Assembly: GCA_965205785.1 (NCBI GenBank)
Contig: OZ242188.1
Coordinates: 2,108,001 to 2,172,000, forward strand
Length of the DNA stretch: 64,000 nt
Reading direction: 5' to 3'
DNA from: BJGV01 sp965205785
GTDB taxonomy: Bacteria > Pseudomonadota > Gammaproteobacteria > Burkholderiales > Nitrosomonadaceae
A program made the position numbers and the translations under genes. Below, piece by piece: positions 1 to 9,275 of this stretch (positions are counted from its first letter, which is position 1; every line of letters begins with the position of its first letter). A model generated the notes under the pieces. The model was not told the origin of the DNA. It worked only from the letters and a program-made list of their open reading frames with translations, and made no database searches.

Positions 1-1
1 A

Positions 2-2611
2 AATACCAGCAACCTCTTTATCGGTAATAGGGGTTTAGGAACCCTGAGTATCCTTAATGGTGGCGCGGTTACTAACAGAGCCGGCTATATCGGCAATGTA
101 AGAAACGGCAATAATACGGTTACGGTAGATGGAACCGGTTCCATCTGGACTAATAGCAGAAACCTTTATGTTGGCAACCGAGGAACCGGTAATCTTACTA
201 TCAGTAATGGTGGTCAGGTTACGAATACCTGGAGCAGGATCGCAAATAGTTCTGGGAGCACAGGAGCTGTAACTGTAACTGGCGCAGGCTCTAACTGGAC
301 TAACAGCAGCAGCCTAGTGGTCGGTAACAGTGGTAATGGTACCCTCAGTATCAGTAACGGTGGCAGTGTCAGAAACACCCAAACTATTATTGGGAACGGA
401 ACAAGTGGAACCGGAAGTGCTACCGTTGATGGTGTCAGTTCCATCTGGACCAATACCAGTAACATCTTTATTGGTAACAGGGGTTTAGGAACTCTGAATA
501 TCAGTAACGGTGGCATAGTTACCAGCAGAAACGGTTATATTGGCAATTTGAGTAACGGCAATAACACGGTTACTGTTGATGGTACCGGATCTTCCTGGAG
601 TAATAGTGCCAACCTTTTTATAGGTAACCGTGGTACTGGAACACTTAATATTAGTAATGGTGGTATCGTTAACGTTACCGGTATCGTTAGATTGGCGAAC
701 ACAGCAGGCTCAACTGGTACTCTCAATATTGGCACAGGTGGATCTGCAGGTGTGCTAAATGCCGCATCAGTTAACGGTTAGATCAGGTACAGCCACTCTT
801 AATTTTAATCATACTGATACAAATTACTTCTTTACCAACAATGGCACAGCAAATGGAAGTCCCGTCACTATTTCAGGCAGTACGTCTGTAAACCATATTG
901 GAAATGGAACCACAGTGCTAAAAGGCACGCATACTTACACTGGTCCCACTACTATCAGTAATGGCACCTTGCTAATAGACGGCTCTATTAGTAATTCGGT
1001 AGTTACGGTTAATGGCGGAGGAACCTTAAGTGGTGGGGTTACGGTAGGTACGACCAATGTTAATAACAATGCTACTTTTGCTCCTGGTAATTCAATCGGC
1101 ACGACCAATGTTTCTGGCAATGTTGTCTTTAATGCAGGAAGTAATTACGAAGTAGAGGTTGATGCTGCAGGTAACAGTGATTTAATTTCTGCGACTGGAT
1201 CGGCTATCCTGACGGGCGGAGTCGTCAATGTTCGACCTGAGATTGGAGCTTATAATGTATCAACAGATTATACTATCTTAACGGCCGCAGGTGGTTTAGG
1301 TAGCACTACTTTTAACAGTGTTAGTTCAAACCTGGCTTTTTTAGACCCGACCTTAAGTTATGATTCAAATAATGTTTATCTAAATCTCACACGAAATAGT
1401 ACGGCTTTCAGTAGTATTGCAGGAACACCAAACCAAAAAGCAGTATCAAATGTTATTGCAGGCTTATCTGCTAGTAACCCGGCACCGGTTCAGAATATTT
1501 TGAATAATTTACTCTTACTTACCAGTCAGGGTGCAAACCAGGCATATGATAGTTTAAGTGGTGTACAACATACCCAGGGTCATTATATTGGCCAGAGAGT
1601 CAGCCAGCAGTTTTTACAGGTATTACTTAACCGTGGCAGCCAAAGTATAAGTGCACGCTTCTCCTCTGCTAACCAACAAAACACCGCCTCTATGTCTCGT
1701 ACTTTACTTGCCTATAACGGTAATGATTGGGCATCTTTAGCTACAGCTAATTCCTTTACAGAACAAAAGGATATAACGAGTTCTGAACGTGGTTTATGGC
1801 TTCGTGGTTTTGGTAGTTTTGGAAGAATTAAGAAAACATCTAATGCTACGGTGTTAATCATGATACAGCCGGCCTGGCCTTTGGTGCAGATCATGAATGG
1901 CGAGATTTTGTAATTGGTATTGCAGGCAGTTACGCACGAAGTGATGCTGATACTTTGGGAGGTAATATTGATATCAACAGCTATCAGGTGGCAGGCTATG
2001 GCACTTGGCAAAAAAACACGTTTTATCTGAATTCAGTTGTCGGATTTGCAGCGCATATGTCTGATGCTAGCCGTACTGTAGTCGTTGGCCCAACAGTCAG
2101 TAGAGCCTCAGCTGATTATGAAACGTATAACATCAGTACAGCAGTTGAATCGGGTAAAGATATTCACCTCCCATATGCAACAACACTAACGCCCCATGTA
2201 GGTATTGACTATATACATAGTAAACGTAGTGATTTTACTGAAACTGGTGCGGGTGCAGCTAACCTGAATGTAAGTGATCAGGACCAGGATAGCCTGAGAA
2301 CAAGAGTAGGTTTCAGGCTGGCACATGAAATTAATACACAAAAAATATCACGTATTACTCCCTATACAACAATTGCTTACGTACGCGAGCACATGGATAG
2401 TGTTATACACATGAATGCAGGATTTGCAGCAGCGCCAACAACTTCTTTTAGAGTAAGTGGCCCCAAACTTGACCGCGATCGGTTACGGGTAGGTCTTGGT
2501 GTAACAGGACAGCTCAATGAAAAGATTGCGTTAAATATTGGTTATTTCGGTGAATTGGCAGACTCGCATGATGTTCACAGTATTTCCGCTTCAGTCAGGG
2601 TTCTCTGGTAA
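2..2611 (+). pseudogene. Repeat-rich autotransporter adhesin (type V secretion), 5' end outside window, frame broken twice
   Basis: The reading frame is open from base 2 and shows repeated units of roughly 45-55 residues built on glycine-, asparagine- and serine-rich strands (NLFIGNRGLGTLNISNGG-like, then VTVDGTGSSWTN-like). This matches the T5SS/PEP-CTERM-associated repeat that forms beta-helical passenger domains. The frame stops at 781 but continues in another frame (SGTATLNFNHTDT, the usual end of such passengers) to 1913. It then changes frame again near 1850 into a beta-barrel region ending in VRVLW at 2611, as expected for an outer-membrane autotransporter domain. The first break is equivalent to one extra base near 778-781 and the second to one missing base near 1848-1850. 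Neither is in a long homopolymer. As written the product would lack its translocator barrel, so I call it broken. Sequencing error is the alternative. Confidence 0.8.
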
Positions 2612-2743
2612 GAAATCAACTCGGTATTGCACTTCTAAATAAAAGTGATAGGATAGCCCCAGTATTAGAATTAGGTCAGGGAATCTGAGCAAATAAAATA
2701 ATACGTACTTTTAATACACAGAAGATTTTGTAATAGAAAATTT

Positions 2744-2759
2744 AATAATAACTATTATT
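2744..2759. promoter_or_regulatory. AT-rich inverted repeat just upstream of nirK
   Basis: AATAATA and TATTATT form a perfect 7-bp inverted repeat separated by two bases. It lies directly before the strong GGGGGG ribosome-binding stretch of nirK. Nitrite reductase genes in ammonia oxidisers are commonly controlled by NsrR or related regulators that bind AT-rich dyads. Whether this is such an operator is inference; chance is quite possible in DNA this AT-rich. Confidence 0.25.
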
Positions 2760-2772
2760 TAACGGGGGGAAT

Positions 2773-3958
2773 ATGAACAAGGTTGTGCAAGCATTCGTCG
2801 GATTTGGACTATTTTGTATCGGTGCCACACAGGTTATGGCAAACGCACCATCTGGTACACCTCGGGTATCACAAAAACTAGTAGCTCCACCTTTCCTGCC
2901 CAAGCCCTTTCCTGCCCAAGCATGATCAGGCGGCTAAGGGAGGACCTAAAGTAGTAGCGGTACGTTTGGTTGTCGAAGAAAAACTAATGAAGGCTGATGC
3001 AAATGCAAGCTACTGGGCATTGACATTCAATGGTTCAGTGCCTGCTCCTATGATCGTGGCACATGAAGGTGACTGGGTTGAGCTGACGCTGGTTAACCCA
3101 AAAACCAACACAATGGCACATAATCTTGATTTCCACGCTGCAACCGGTTCACTAGGCGGCGCAGGATTAGATAAAGTGGCTCCGGGTGAAGAAGTGGTGC
3201 TGACCTGGAAAGCAATCAAACCAGGCGTATTTGTTTATCACTGCGCTCCGGGTGGAACCATGATTCCTTTCCATACCGTATCCGGAATGAATGGTGCTGT
3301 TATGATTCTGCCTCGTAAAGGACTGTCAGATGCTAAAGGCAAACATTGGCATTATGACCGTGCCTATTACATAGGTGAACAGGATCTTTATCTACCTAAA
3401 GGTAAAGACGGCAAATTCAAGAAGTATAGCCAACCACTCGAAGGTATGGCTGACATGCTAGAAACTTCAAAAGGACTCGTTCCAAGTCATGTAGTTTTCA
3501 ACGGTACTGCCGGTGCGCTAACGGGTGATAATGCACTCAAAGCAAAAGTGGGCGAGAAAGTTCTTTTCATCCACTCTCAGGCTAACCGTGATTCCCGTCC
3601 ACATCTGATTGGCGGCCATGCTGACTTGGTCTGGCAAGGTGGTTCATTCAGTGATACACCGGATACTGGCTATGAAACTTGGTTTGTTCCGGGTGGATCT
3701 GCTGTTGCTGCCGGATATCAGTTTGTGCAGCCAGGCTTATACGTTTATCTCAGTCATAACCTGATTGAAGCAGTTCTGCTCGGTGCAGCTGCTCATATGA
3801 TGGTTGATGGTAAATGGGATAATGAGATTATGGAACAAACCAAGAAACCAGGGCCTATCACTTCTTCCGCAACCACTGCCGTTAAGGAAGAAGTTCGAGA
3901 TCTTGGTCACGGTTTCCTGGATTCTTTGAAACAAACTGTTGATAAGATAGTAGATTAA
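2773..3958 (+). pseudogene. nirK: Copper-containing nitrite reductase NirK, frameshifted near the N-terminus
   Basis: NirK reduces nitrite to nitric oxide in the periplasm, using a type 1 copper for electron entry and a type 2 copper for catalysis. ATG at 2773, after a GGGGGGA ribosome-binding site, begins a signal peptide (MNKVVQAF..., cleavage near VMANA). The frame then stops at 2922-2924. The rest of the enzyme is intact in another frame to 3958. All expected copper ligands are visible: HNLDFH (type 1 His, catalytic Asp, type 2 His), YHCAPGG with the following HTVSGM (His-Cys, His, Met), and LSHNLIE (last type 2 His). The break is explained exactly by the 16-bp duplication at 2890-2921: removing one copy joins signal peptide to catalytic domains. 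Initiation downstream would give a protein with no export signal. It stands alone, without the ncgABC genes found beside nirK in N. europaea. Confidence 0.88.
2890..2921 (+). repeat. Perfect 16-bp tandem duplication inside nirK
   Basis: CCTTTCCTGCCCAAGC occurs at 2890-2905 and again, without any gap or mismatch, at 2906-2921. Sixteen is not a multiple of three, so the second copy shifts the nirK frame and brings a TGA into frame at 2922. Confidence 0.97.
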
Positions 3959-3987
3959 TTTGTAGTTTTTCAGTACTAATCATATTT

Positions 3988-4012
3988 AACCCGGCCTAGT
4001 GCCGGGTTTTAT
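3988..4012 (+). terminator. Rho-independent terminator of nirK
   Basis: AACCCGGC pairs with GCCGGGTT around a five-base loop and is followed by TTTT. It lies 30 bases after the nirK stop codon. Confidence 0.9.
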
Positions 4013-4096
4013 TATGTATCTTTCAAACTAATCTCATTTAATAAAATAAAGTGTTTCTAGCCTAAAATTTCAGTCCTAATATCCGATAATATAAGT

Positions 4097-4396
4097 ATGG
4101 ATATTAATAATAAAGTTAAGCTGTTAGAGGAAATGCAGGAATTCCTAGATAGTCGCAAAGACAGCTACAATACTATTTCTGCACTCCTTAATCAGATTGC
4201 CGCTGTACAAACTGATTCCGAAAAACTTCTTATATTGAAATCGTCAGGAATACAAAAACAATTGCAGAAAAGAATAAATACGCTTAATAATCTGTGTGTA
4301 TCTAAACTCAATAGTGATATTACAGAAAATCTACAAGATGATAATCAAAAGTTAAGTGATTTTCGGGAAAAACTGCACGACTTACTAAAAAATTAA
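4097..4396 (+). CDS. Small helical protein of unknown function
   Basis: A 99-residue soluble protein, rich in Leu, Lys, Glu and Gln and with no signal peptide or membrane segment. Heptad-like spacing of leucines suggests helical or coiled-coil structure throughout. I do not recognise a family. It begins with ATG (MDINNKVKLLEE) about 85 bases after the nirK terminator and has its own spacing on both sides, so it is probably a single-gene unit. Composition looks coding rather than random, but there is no motif to support a function. Confidence 0.55.
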   Translation: MDINNKVKLLEEMQEFLDSRKDSYNTISALLNQIAAVQTDSEKLLILKSSGIQKQLQKRINTLNNLCVSKLNSDITENLQDDNQKLSDFREKLHDLLKN

Positions 4397-4649
4397 CACT
4401 CCTTTATAGCCTCAAAATTTTAATCTCTTCGCATACCTACACTCATACGGCCGAATTAATATTTAAGCCAAGTAACAACACTCACATCAATTCCTTGGGC
4501 TAGCACAGAGAAAATCTGCCTTAATACTAGGTAAACACCTTAGCCCTCAAAAAATTCATATTAAAAATATAATCTGGCTTAGCTACAGCCATATAATAGC
4601 TATATGTATACTAATAATAGATCTTCTTTGTTTATTAAGGAAATAAGGC

Positions 4650-5393
4650 ATGCCACATAAATATGACATTAAAAATAAAACTGTACTTGTTACCGGCGCA
4701 AATCGAGGCATTGGAAAAGTAATCACCGAAACATTTTTACAGGAAGGAGCTAAAAAAATATATGCTGGTGTTAGAAACCTAGATACAGCATTACCACTAA
4801 TTAAACAATATGGTAAAAAGATTGAAGCTATTACTATAGATCTAGAAAAACCAGCAACTATTGTTGACGCATCGCAACAAGCAGATGACGTTGAAGTTGT
4901 AGTAAATAATGCTGGCGTCAATACACGTTCCACACCATTAGATACAGATGCCATAAGCTCCCTAAATTTTGAAATGGAAATAAATGTTAACGGTCTTATT
5001 CGAATGGCACAGGCATTTGCACCGGTTCTGAAGAAAAATGGAGGAGGTGTATTCATCCAAATTAATTCAGTAGCGTCAATAAAGAATATTGTATCAATTG
5101 CCACCTACTCTGCATCAAAAGCTGCTGCTTATTCAATCACTCAAGCTCTACGTGATCAGCTGGATGAGCAAGGTACCCTTGTAATGAGTGTACATCCTGG
5201 CCCTATTGCTACAGATATGGTTGCTGCTACCCCAGGAATACTAGAAATAGCAGAACCACCGAGTATCGTTGCAGATAATATTGTAACTGCACTTAATAAC
5301 GGAGACTTCCATGTGTTTCCAGATAAAATAGCTAGACAAATCAAAGAGGCCTACCAAAGCTTTGCAGAGAGCACCATTGAAGCAAATGTTTAA
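4650..5393 (+). CDS. SDR-family NAD(P)-dependent oxidoreductase
   Basis: A 247-residue classical short-chain dehydrogenase/reductase. The Rossmann cofactor motif TGANRGIG is near residue 15, NNAG near residue 88, and the catalytic Ser, then YSASK (Tyr and Lys), around residues 133-156. These show an active oxidoreductase fold; the substrate cannot be read from sequence. ATG follows an AAGGAAATAAGG ribosome-binding region. It is flanked by unrelated hypothetical genes and appears to be a single-gene unit. Confidence 0.88.
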   Translation: MPHKYDIKNKTVLVTGANRGIGKVITETFLQEGAKKIYAGVRNLDTALPLIKQYGKKIEAITIDLEKPATIVDASQQADDVEVVVNNAGVNTRSTPLDTDAISSLNFEMEINVNGLIRMAQAFAPVLKKNGGGVFIQINSVASIKNIVSIATYSASKAAAYSITQALRDQLDEQGTLVMSVHPGPIATDMVAATPGILEIAEPPSIVADNIVTALNNGDFHVFPDKIARQIKEAYQSFAESTIEANV

Positions 5394-5583
5394 GAAAACT
5401 AGAATTTTTTATAATTTCAAAATGACAAAAAATGGCAGTTTTTATCACAGAATGCAATTCTCCTCACCTACAGATTTAAAACAAATCAAGAATATCGCCT
5501 AAAATCAGCACGCTAGAACCTGGCATAAAAAATGCTTATAAAGGTATTGCCAGAAACTTTTACATACGATTAAATTTTATTTA

Positions 5584-5820
5584 ATGAACAAGAAGCTTAT
5601 TAACCGACAGAATACCCTCACGAAAAAGAGAGGTTCAGCTGAATTGCTGGATATCCTACTGGAATTGTTCTTAGAGCTTACTGAAAATGAAAAAGAGACT
5701 CTGAGGAAAAAAATTGAGAATGCACGTTTTATTCAATGTTCTGATAGGCATGGAAAAATAAAACTTGAATATCGTGATGCAAATGATGCGTTCCATACCA
5801 TACTAATCACTCCCTCCTAA
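5584..5820 (+). CDS. Small hypothetical protein
   Basis: A 78-residue basic and acidic protein (MNKKLINRQNTL...) with a central leucine- and glutamate-rich helix (ELLDILLELFLELTENEKE) and a C-terminal strand-like part. No signal peptide and no family recognised. It sits between the SDR gene and a secreted protein with gaps of about 190 and 170 bases. No clear ribosome-binding site is visible, so the call rests on an undisturbed frame and codon use alone. Confidence 0.45.
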   Translation: MNKKLINRQNTLTKKRGSAELLDILLELFLELTENEKETLRKKIENARFIQCSDRHGKIKLEYRDANDAFHTILITPS

Positions 5821-5991
5821 GTATTTCCATACAGCTTAAAATAGGTAATGGTAATAATGTTATTCCATGAAACCTATAATACAGGTGACAAATAACAATT
5901 CTCCACTCTATAAAGATTAAACAACCTTAATTAAGTTGTGTACAATAATTTTGTGGATAAAATGTAATTTTAACCACCTTAGGGGGGTTAT

Positions 5992-6336
5992 ATGAAAATA
6001 ATTAGACTATTAAGTCTTACTATATTTCTATTTGGAAGTATTAATACAACAGGATGGACATTTGATGATGCTCGGCATCACTTTGGCAGCGACTATAATG
6101 GTGGGCGTTATGGATTTGGTCATGGAAGATTCCTATTATCTCCATATTATGCGTATCATCCACGTGAAGTAAAAAAACCAAAACAACCCCCCATATATGT
6201 TGAACGTCAAAACATTGAACTATCAGCAGCCGGCACACAGTTAGGTTACTGGCACTACTGCAGCAATCCTAGAGGATATTATCCAAGCGTCAGAAAGTGT
6301 TCAGAAGGTTGGCTACCAGTAGCTCCACAGCCCTAG
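5992..6336 (+). CDS. Small secreted protein with C-terminal YYP/Cys motif
   Basis: A 114-residue protein with an N-terminal signal peptide (MKIIRLLSLTIFLFGSINTTG), a Gly/His/Tyr-rich middle, and a C-terminal segment of the pattern YWHYCSNPRGYYPSVRKCSEGW. That pattern occurs in many small proteobacterial periplasmic or lipoprotein-like proteins of unknown role, where the two cysteines probably form a disulfide. The AGGGGGG stretch before ATG is a strong ribosome-binding site. It is followed after 17 bases by a pilin-like fragment. Confidence 0.7.
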   Translation: MKIIRLLSLTIFLFGSINTTGWTFDDARHHFGSDYNGGRYGFGHGRFLLSPYYAYHPREVKKPKQPPIYVERQNIELSAAGTQLGYWHYCSNPRGYYPSVRKCSEGWLPVAPQP

Positions 6337-6353
6337 TAATTAAAGGTAATTAG

Positions 6354-6458
6354 ATGAAATTTAAAAAATCACAACATGGTCTTAGCTTACTTATGAAAAT
6401 GGTGGTAATTGCAATTATAGGTATCTTGGCACAGATGGTCCTCTCATCCTATCAATAA
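6354..6458 (+). pseudogene. Type IV pilin N-terminal fragment (34 codons)
   Basis: This short frame reads MKFKKSQHGLSLLMKM followed by VVIAIIGILAQ and ends SSYQ-stop. It closely resembles the start of a type IV prepilin (basic leader, Gly cleavage site, then a hydrophobic MVVIAIIGILA helix ending in SYQ). The conserved Glu at +5 is replaced, and the globular domain is missing. I read it as a pilin gene remnant. A short membrane peptide that is still translated is an alternative. Confidence 0.5.
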
Positions 6459-6519
6459 TATGTGGCAAGAGAACAGGTAATTCACCTATTGATTAGTTTG
6501 TAGAATTAGGAGCCACTTG

Positions 6520-7032
6520 ATGAAATATTTGTTTGTCCTGCCATGTTTTCTGGTACTTACTTCTCCGGCTTTTGCGGATATCCAAGTTCCATTTGGTACT
6601 GAAATACAAAGCCCCATTAAGAACTATAACCGAGCGACTCCTACACTAGCCACATCAGGAATTATTGGAAAAGGTGGTGTGAAAGAATTGGCTAAGAAAG
6701 GCTTTGCCACAATTATTGATTTGCGTACTGAGAATGAAGGTACGGCCGAAGAGAAAAAAAATGTGGAATCAGCAGGAATGAACTATATCAATATTCCGGT
6801 TACAGGCGCAGGAATAAATAATAAACAGCTTGCAGCCTTTACTGAATCAATTGAAAAAGCACAAACACCTGTTTTAGTACACTGTGCTTCAGGAAACCGG
6901 GTAGGCGCATTGTGGACAACCTACCGTCTGAGTAAAGGTATAGATTCTGAAATTGCCTTTGAAGAAGGCCGTACAGCTGGAATGCAGCCTTTTCTTGAAG
7001 AAAAAGTCAAAGCATCCTGTCAAACATGCTAA
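6520..7032 (+). CDS. Periplasmic cysteine-phosphatase-like protein (DUF442 / beta-lactamase hydrolase-like family)
   Basis: A 170-residue protein with a clear signal peptide (MKYLFVLPCFLVLTSPAFA). The body has the fold signature of dual-specificity-phosphatase-like proteins: an IIDLRTENEG strand-loop in the middle, then the P-loop HCASGNRVG (HCxxGxR form), whose Cys is the expected nucleophile and whose Arg binds phosphate. Family members of this type often lie near sulfur or metal metabolism genes, but their substrates are mostly unknown. TAGGAG eight bases before ATG decides the start at 6520 rather than the TTG one codon earlier. Confidence 0.78.
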   Translation: MKYLFVLPCFLVLTSPAFADIQVPFGTEIQSPIKNYNRATPTLATSGIIGKGGVKELAKKGFATIIDLRTENEGTAEEKKNVESAGMNYINIPVTGAGINNKQLAAFTESIEKAQTPVLVHCASGNRVGALWTTYRLSKGIDSEIAFEEGRTAGMQPFLEEKVKASCQTC

Positions 7033-7062
7033 ATTTTCATTCTAACCCAATAATAATTATGA

Positions 7063-8538
7063 CTACAGCTTGTTATCTTTTGAAAGATTCTGTATAAGCT
7101 TTACCATTGCAAAGGTGTCCATCTCACAATATTTCAAAAGTGAGCCAGTAAGGGACTGCTTTCGCTTTAGTGTAGTGCTCTCATTAATTATTTCTAAATA
7201 TGCCTGCTGTGCCATCATGCCATCTTGTACATCTTCTAGCTCTGCATAGTTAAGCTCAGGCACAACAGTCGGCAACACATTCTTAATAGAGTAGCTTCCC
7301 TGTAAGTCCCGGTGAAAATAATGTGTCCTGATTGGTTGAAGGAGGTCAAAGAGTCGATCAATAATTTTTTGTATTTTATTTCTTAATTCAGGGTAACGAT
7401 CCTGCAAATTTCGTAAGACTGTTTTCTCAAAGGTTGAATAAACAATGACAGGCCCTGAATCCCCTAATGTATCAATTAGTGACTCAGAAAAAGAAAGCAT
7501 GGGTGGATTTCCTGTAGTATCTAGAAACTCTCTATGATCTACTACCATAGATTCATCTTCTATATGGCAAGACCACTGGAAAGGTAATTGTTCATATGGT
7601 CTTGTACTATTCCATTTAGGAACTGCAAAACCGATTGTTTCAAAGTCTAGGTAATATCGAGGAAACGCTAATTGTTTTAATTGATCCTGCAACTCGTTAG
7701 GTATAACTGGATCTCCTGTATGACATGCATCTAATCTGGTCTGTAATGATTTGTTACCTAATAAACCGTCCGGTATATCCCGCACATCTTCATAACCCGC
7801 GCCCATCAACTCGGTACATTTATTTTTCTTCAGTCCTGGAAACTTTGTAACAGGATATTCTATTACCGGAACATCTTTCCAACAGTGCTCGATAAATGGG
7901 CAAACGTACGGTCTTGTACAATGATCACCTACTTCTATTTCAGGTAATTCTCCTGCAATCGTTTTATTAGCCTGCTCTATCCATTCAGGAACCTCCTCAG
8001 CTTTTTCAGATACTTCTGCTGTAAGATCAACAATTTCAAATAAGCTGTTATAGTTACCGTCACCCTGATATTCAAACCGATTATTAATATGTGCAAGGCT
8101 CATCCTATCCGGAGTACACCCTGCCCCCTCCATCACCGAATATTGAATAGCACAGTCAGTCAAATATAATTCTTTTACGCTAGTTGAAGATTTTACTTCC
8201 ACTACCTCGATAGAATTCTTGTTTCTCGAAAGTAAGTCAGCACGAATCCTAACATTCTGAGTCTGCAATGTAGCTTCATATAAAATAATATCAAACAGAT
8301 CATTTAAATATTTATGAGTAGTCTCAACTGCTCTACGTAAGCCACGATCATATTCAATCAGAATACCTCCTGGCATTAATACTTCTCGCGCAATATTGCC
8401 AACCTCATCCCCGATTCGAAAAGCAATCTCAGATGAATAGGCATATTTAATTAAATTTCGGTGATGAACTTCAAGGTATAAACGCTTAGAACACTGCAAA
8501 TAACTTAGGATGCGTGATTTTGATAAAGTCCACTTCAT
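7063..8538 (-). CDS. DUF2779 protein: Cas4/RecB-like Fe-S nuclease domain joined to a DEDD exonuclease-like domain
   Basis: A 491-residue protein. The N-terminal half carries D101 and E114-x-K116 in a strand-turn-strand context typical of PD-(D/E)xK nucleases. Four cysteines (C16, then C207, C213 and C219) are placed like the 4Fe-4S cluster of Cas4 and AddB nucleases. The C-terminal half begins YYLDFET (D298, E300), continues through a mid-domain segment with YSIKNVLP, and has a late YCEMDT, which resembles DEDD 3'-5' exonucleases. This arrangement corresponds to DUF2779. The nuclease role is inferred from motifs; the biological role is unknown and no CRISPR array is nearby. Downstream genes on the same strand are unrelated. 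Confidence 0.75.
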   Translation of the reverse strand: MKWTLSKSRILSYLQCSKRLYLEVHHRNLIKYAYSSEIAFRIGDEVGNIAREVLMPGGILIEYDRGLRRAVETTHKYLNDLFDIILYEATLQTQNVRIRADLLSRNKNSIEVVEVKSSTSVKELYLTDCAIQYSVMEGAGCTPDRMSLAHINNRFEYQGDGNYNSLFEIVDLTAEVSEKAEEVPEWIEQANKTIAGELPEIEVGDHCTRPYVCPFIEHCWKDVPVIEYPVTKFPGLKKNKCTELMGAGYEDVRDIPDGLLGNKSLQTRLDACHTGDPVIPNELQDQLKQLAFPRYYLDFETIGFAVPKWNSTRPYEQLPFQWSCHIEDESMVVDHREFLDTTGNPPMLSFSESLIDTLGDSGPVIVYSTFEKTVLRNLQDRYPELRNKIQKIIDRLFDLLQPIRTHYFHRDLQGSYSIKNVLPTVVPELNYAELEDVQDGMMAQQAYLEIINESTTLKRKQSLTGSLLKYCEMDTFAMVKLIQNLSKDNKL

Positions 8539-8637
8539 ATCGCAGAAGTTAACTTATAGGAATGTTTAAACATTAAATCTGTCGAAAAAGATATTAGTTT
8601 TTCTCTTACTATCAGTTTCATAAGATATTTTTTACTA

Positions 8638-9261
8638 CTATTCACAGTGTCTGAAACTTTTTCTTTCGCAATCTCGTGCCATATTCTGTGCATCAGTAAG
8701 CTGAGAAGGTGTCAATTTTTTAGCAATCCTGTCGCGCTCATCTCTGGCTATTATGTTCTTGCTAGAAGCTAAGCTAAACCACATATGTGCACGAACATAA
8801 TCCTGTTTTATACCATCTCCATCTTCATACAGAGTAGCCAGGAAATATTGTGAAGGAGCATACCCCTGCCTTGACGCATGACGAAACCATTTTATGGCTT
8901 TTCTATAATCAGGCTTTCCAAGAAGACCACCCATATAAATATTACCAAGCTTATGTTGTGCACGCGCATATCCCTGTCCTGCTGAAAGATTCAGCAATTT
9001 TATCGATTTTTTATAGTCTTTCTCAACAACCTTTCCACGGAAATACATTAAACTAATAATATACTGTGCAACTGCACTCCCCTGTACAGATAATGGGCTT
9101 AGTAACTTATGAGCCTGAGCATAGTTCCCTTTTGACCATGCGTTTACTCCGTTTACAAGTGTATTAGGATAATCCTGCCCTTTATCCAGAAGATCATTTG
9201 CCTTGGAAGTTATACTATATAAAGCCAGCATAGCCGTTAACAATAAAACCCATTTATTCAT
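8638..9261 (-). CDS. Secreted Sel1-repeat protein
   Basis: About 207 residues from the chosen ATG at 9261, which begins a signal peptide (MNKWVLLLTAMLALYSITSKA); the frame is open further upstream to 9300. Three Sel1/TPR-like repeats follow, with the usual A-x-x-x-L-G-x-x-Y and A-x-x-W-x-x-x-A positions. Such repeats form helical scaffolds that bind other proteins. No good ribosome-binding site is seen, and the gene lies directly behind the adhesin-E-like gene, so translation may be coupled to it. The C-terminus contains CERKSFRHC. Confidence 0.75.
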   Translation of the reverse strand: MNKWVLLLTAMLALYSITSKANDLLDKGQDYPNTLVNGVNAWSKGNYAQAHKLLSPLSVQGSAVAQYIISLMYFRGKVVEKDYKKSIKLLNLSAGQGYARAQHKLGNIYMGGLLGKPDYRKAIKWFRHASRQGYAPSQYFLATLYEDGDGIKQDYVRAHMWFSLASSKNIIARDERDRIAKKLTPSQLTDAQNMARDCERKSFRHCE

Positions 9262-9275
9262 AACATACATATTAT

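Noticed and set aside
7063..8538. CRISPR-associated Cas4 gene
   Set aside because: The Cas4-like features belong to a DUF2779 protein; no array and no other cas genes lie in the window.
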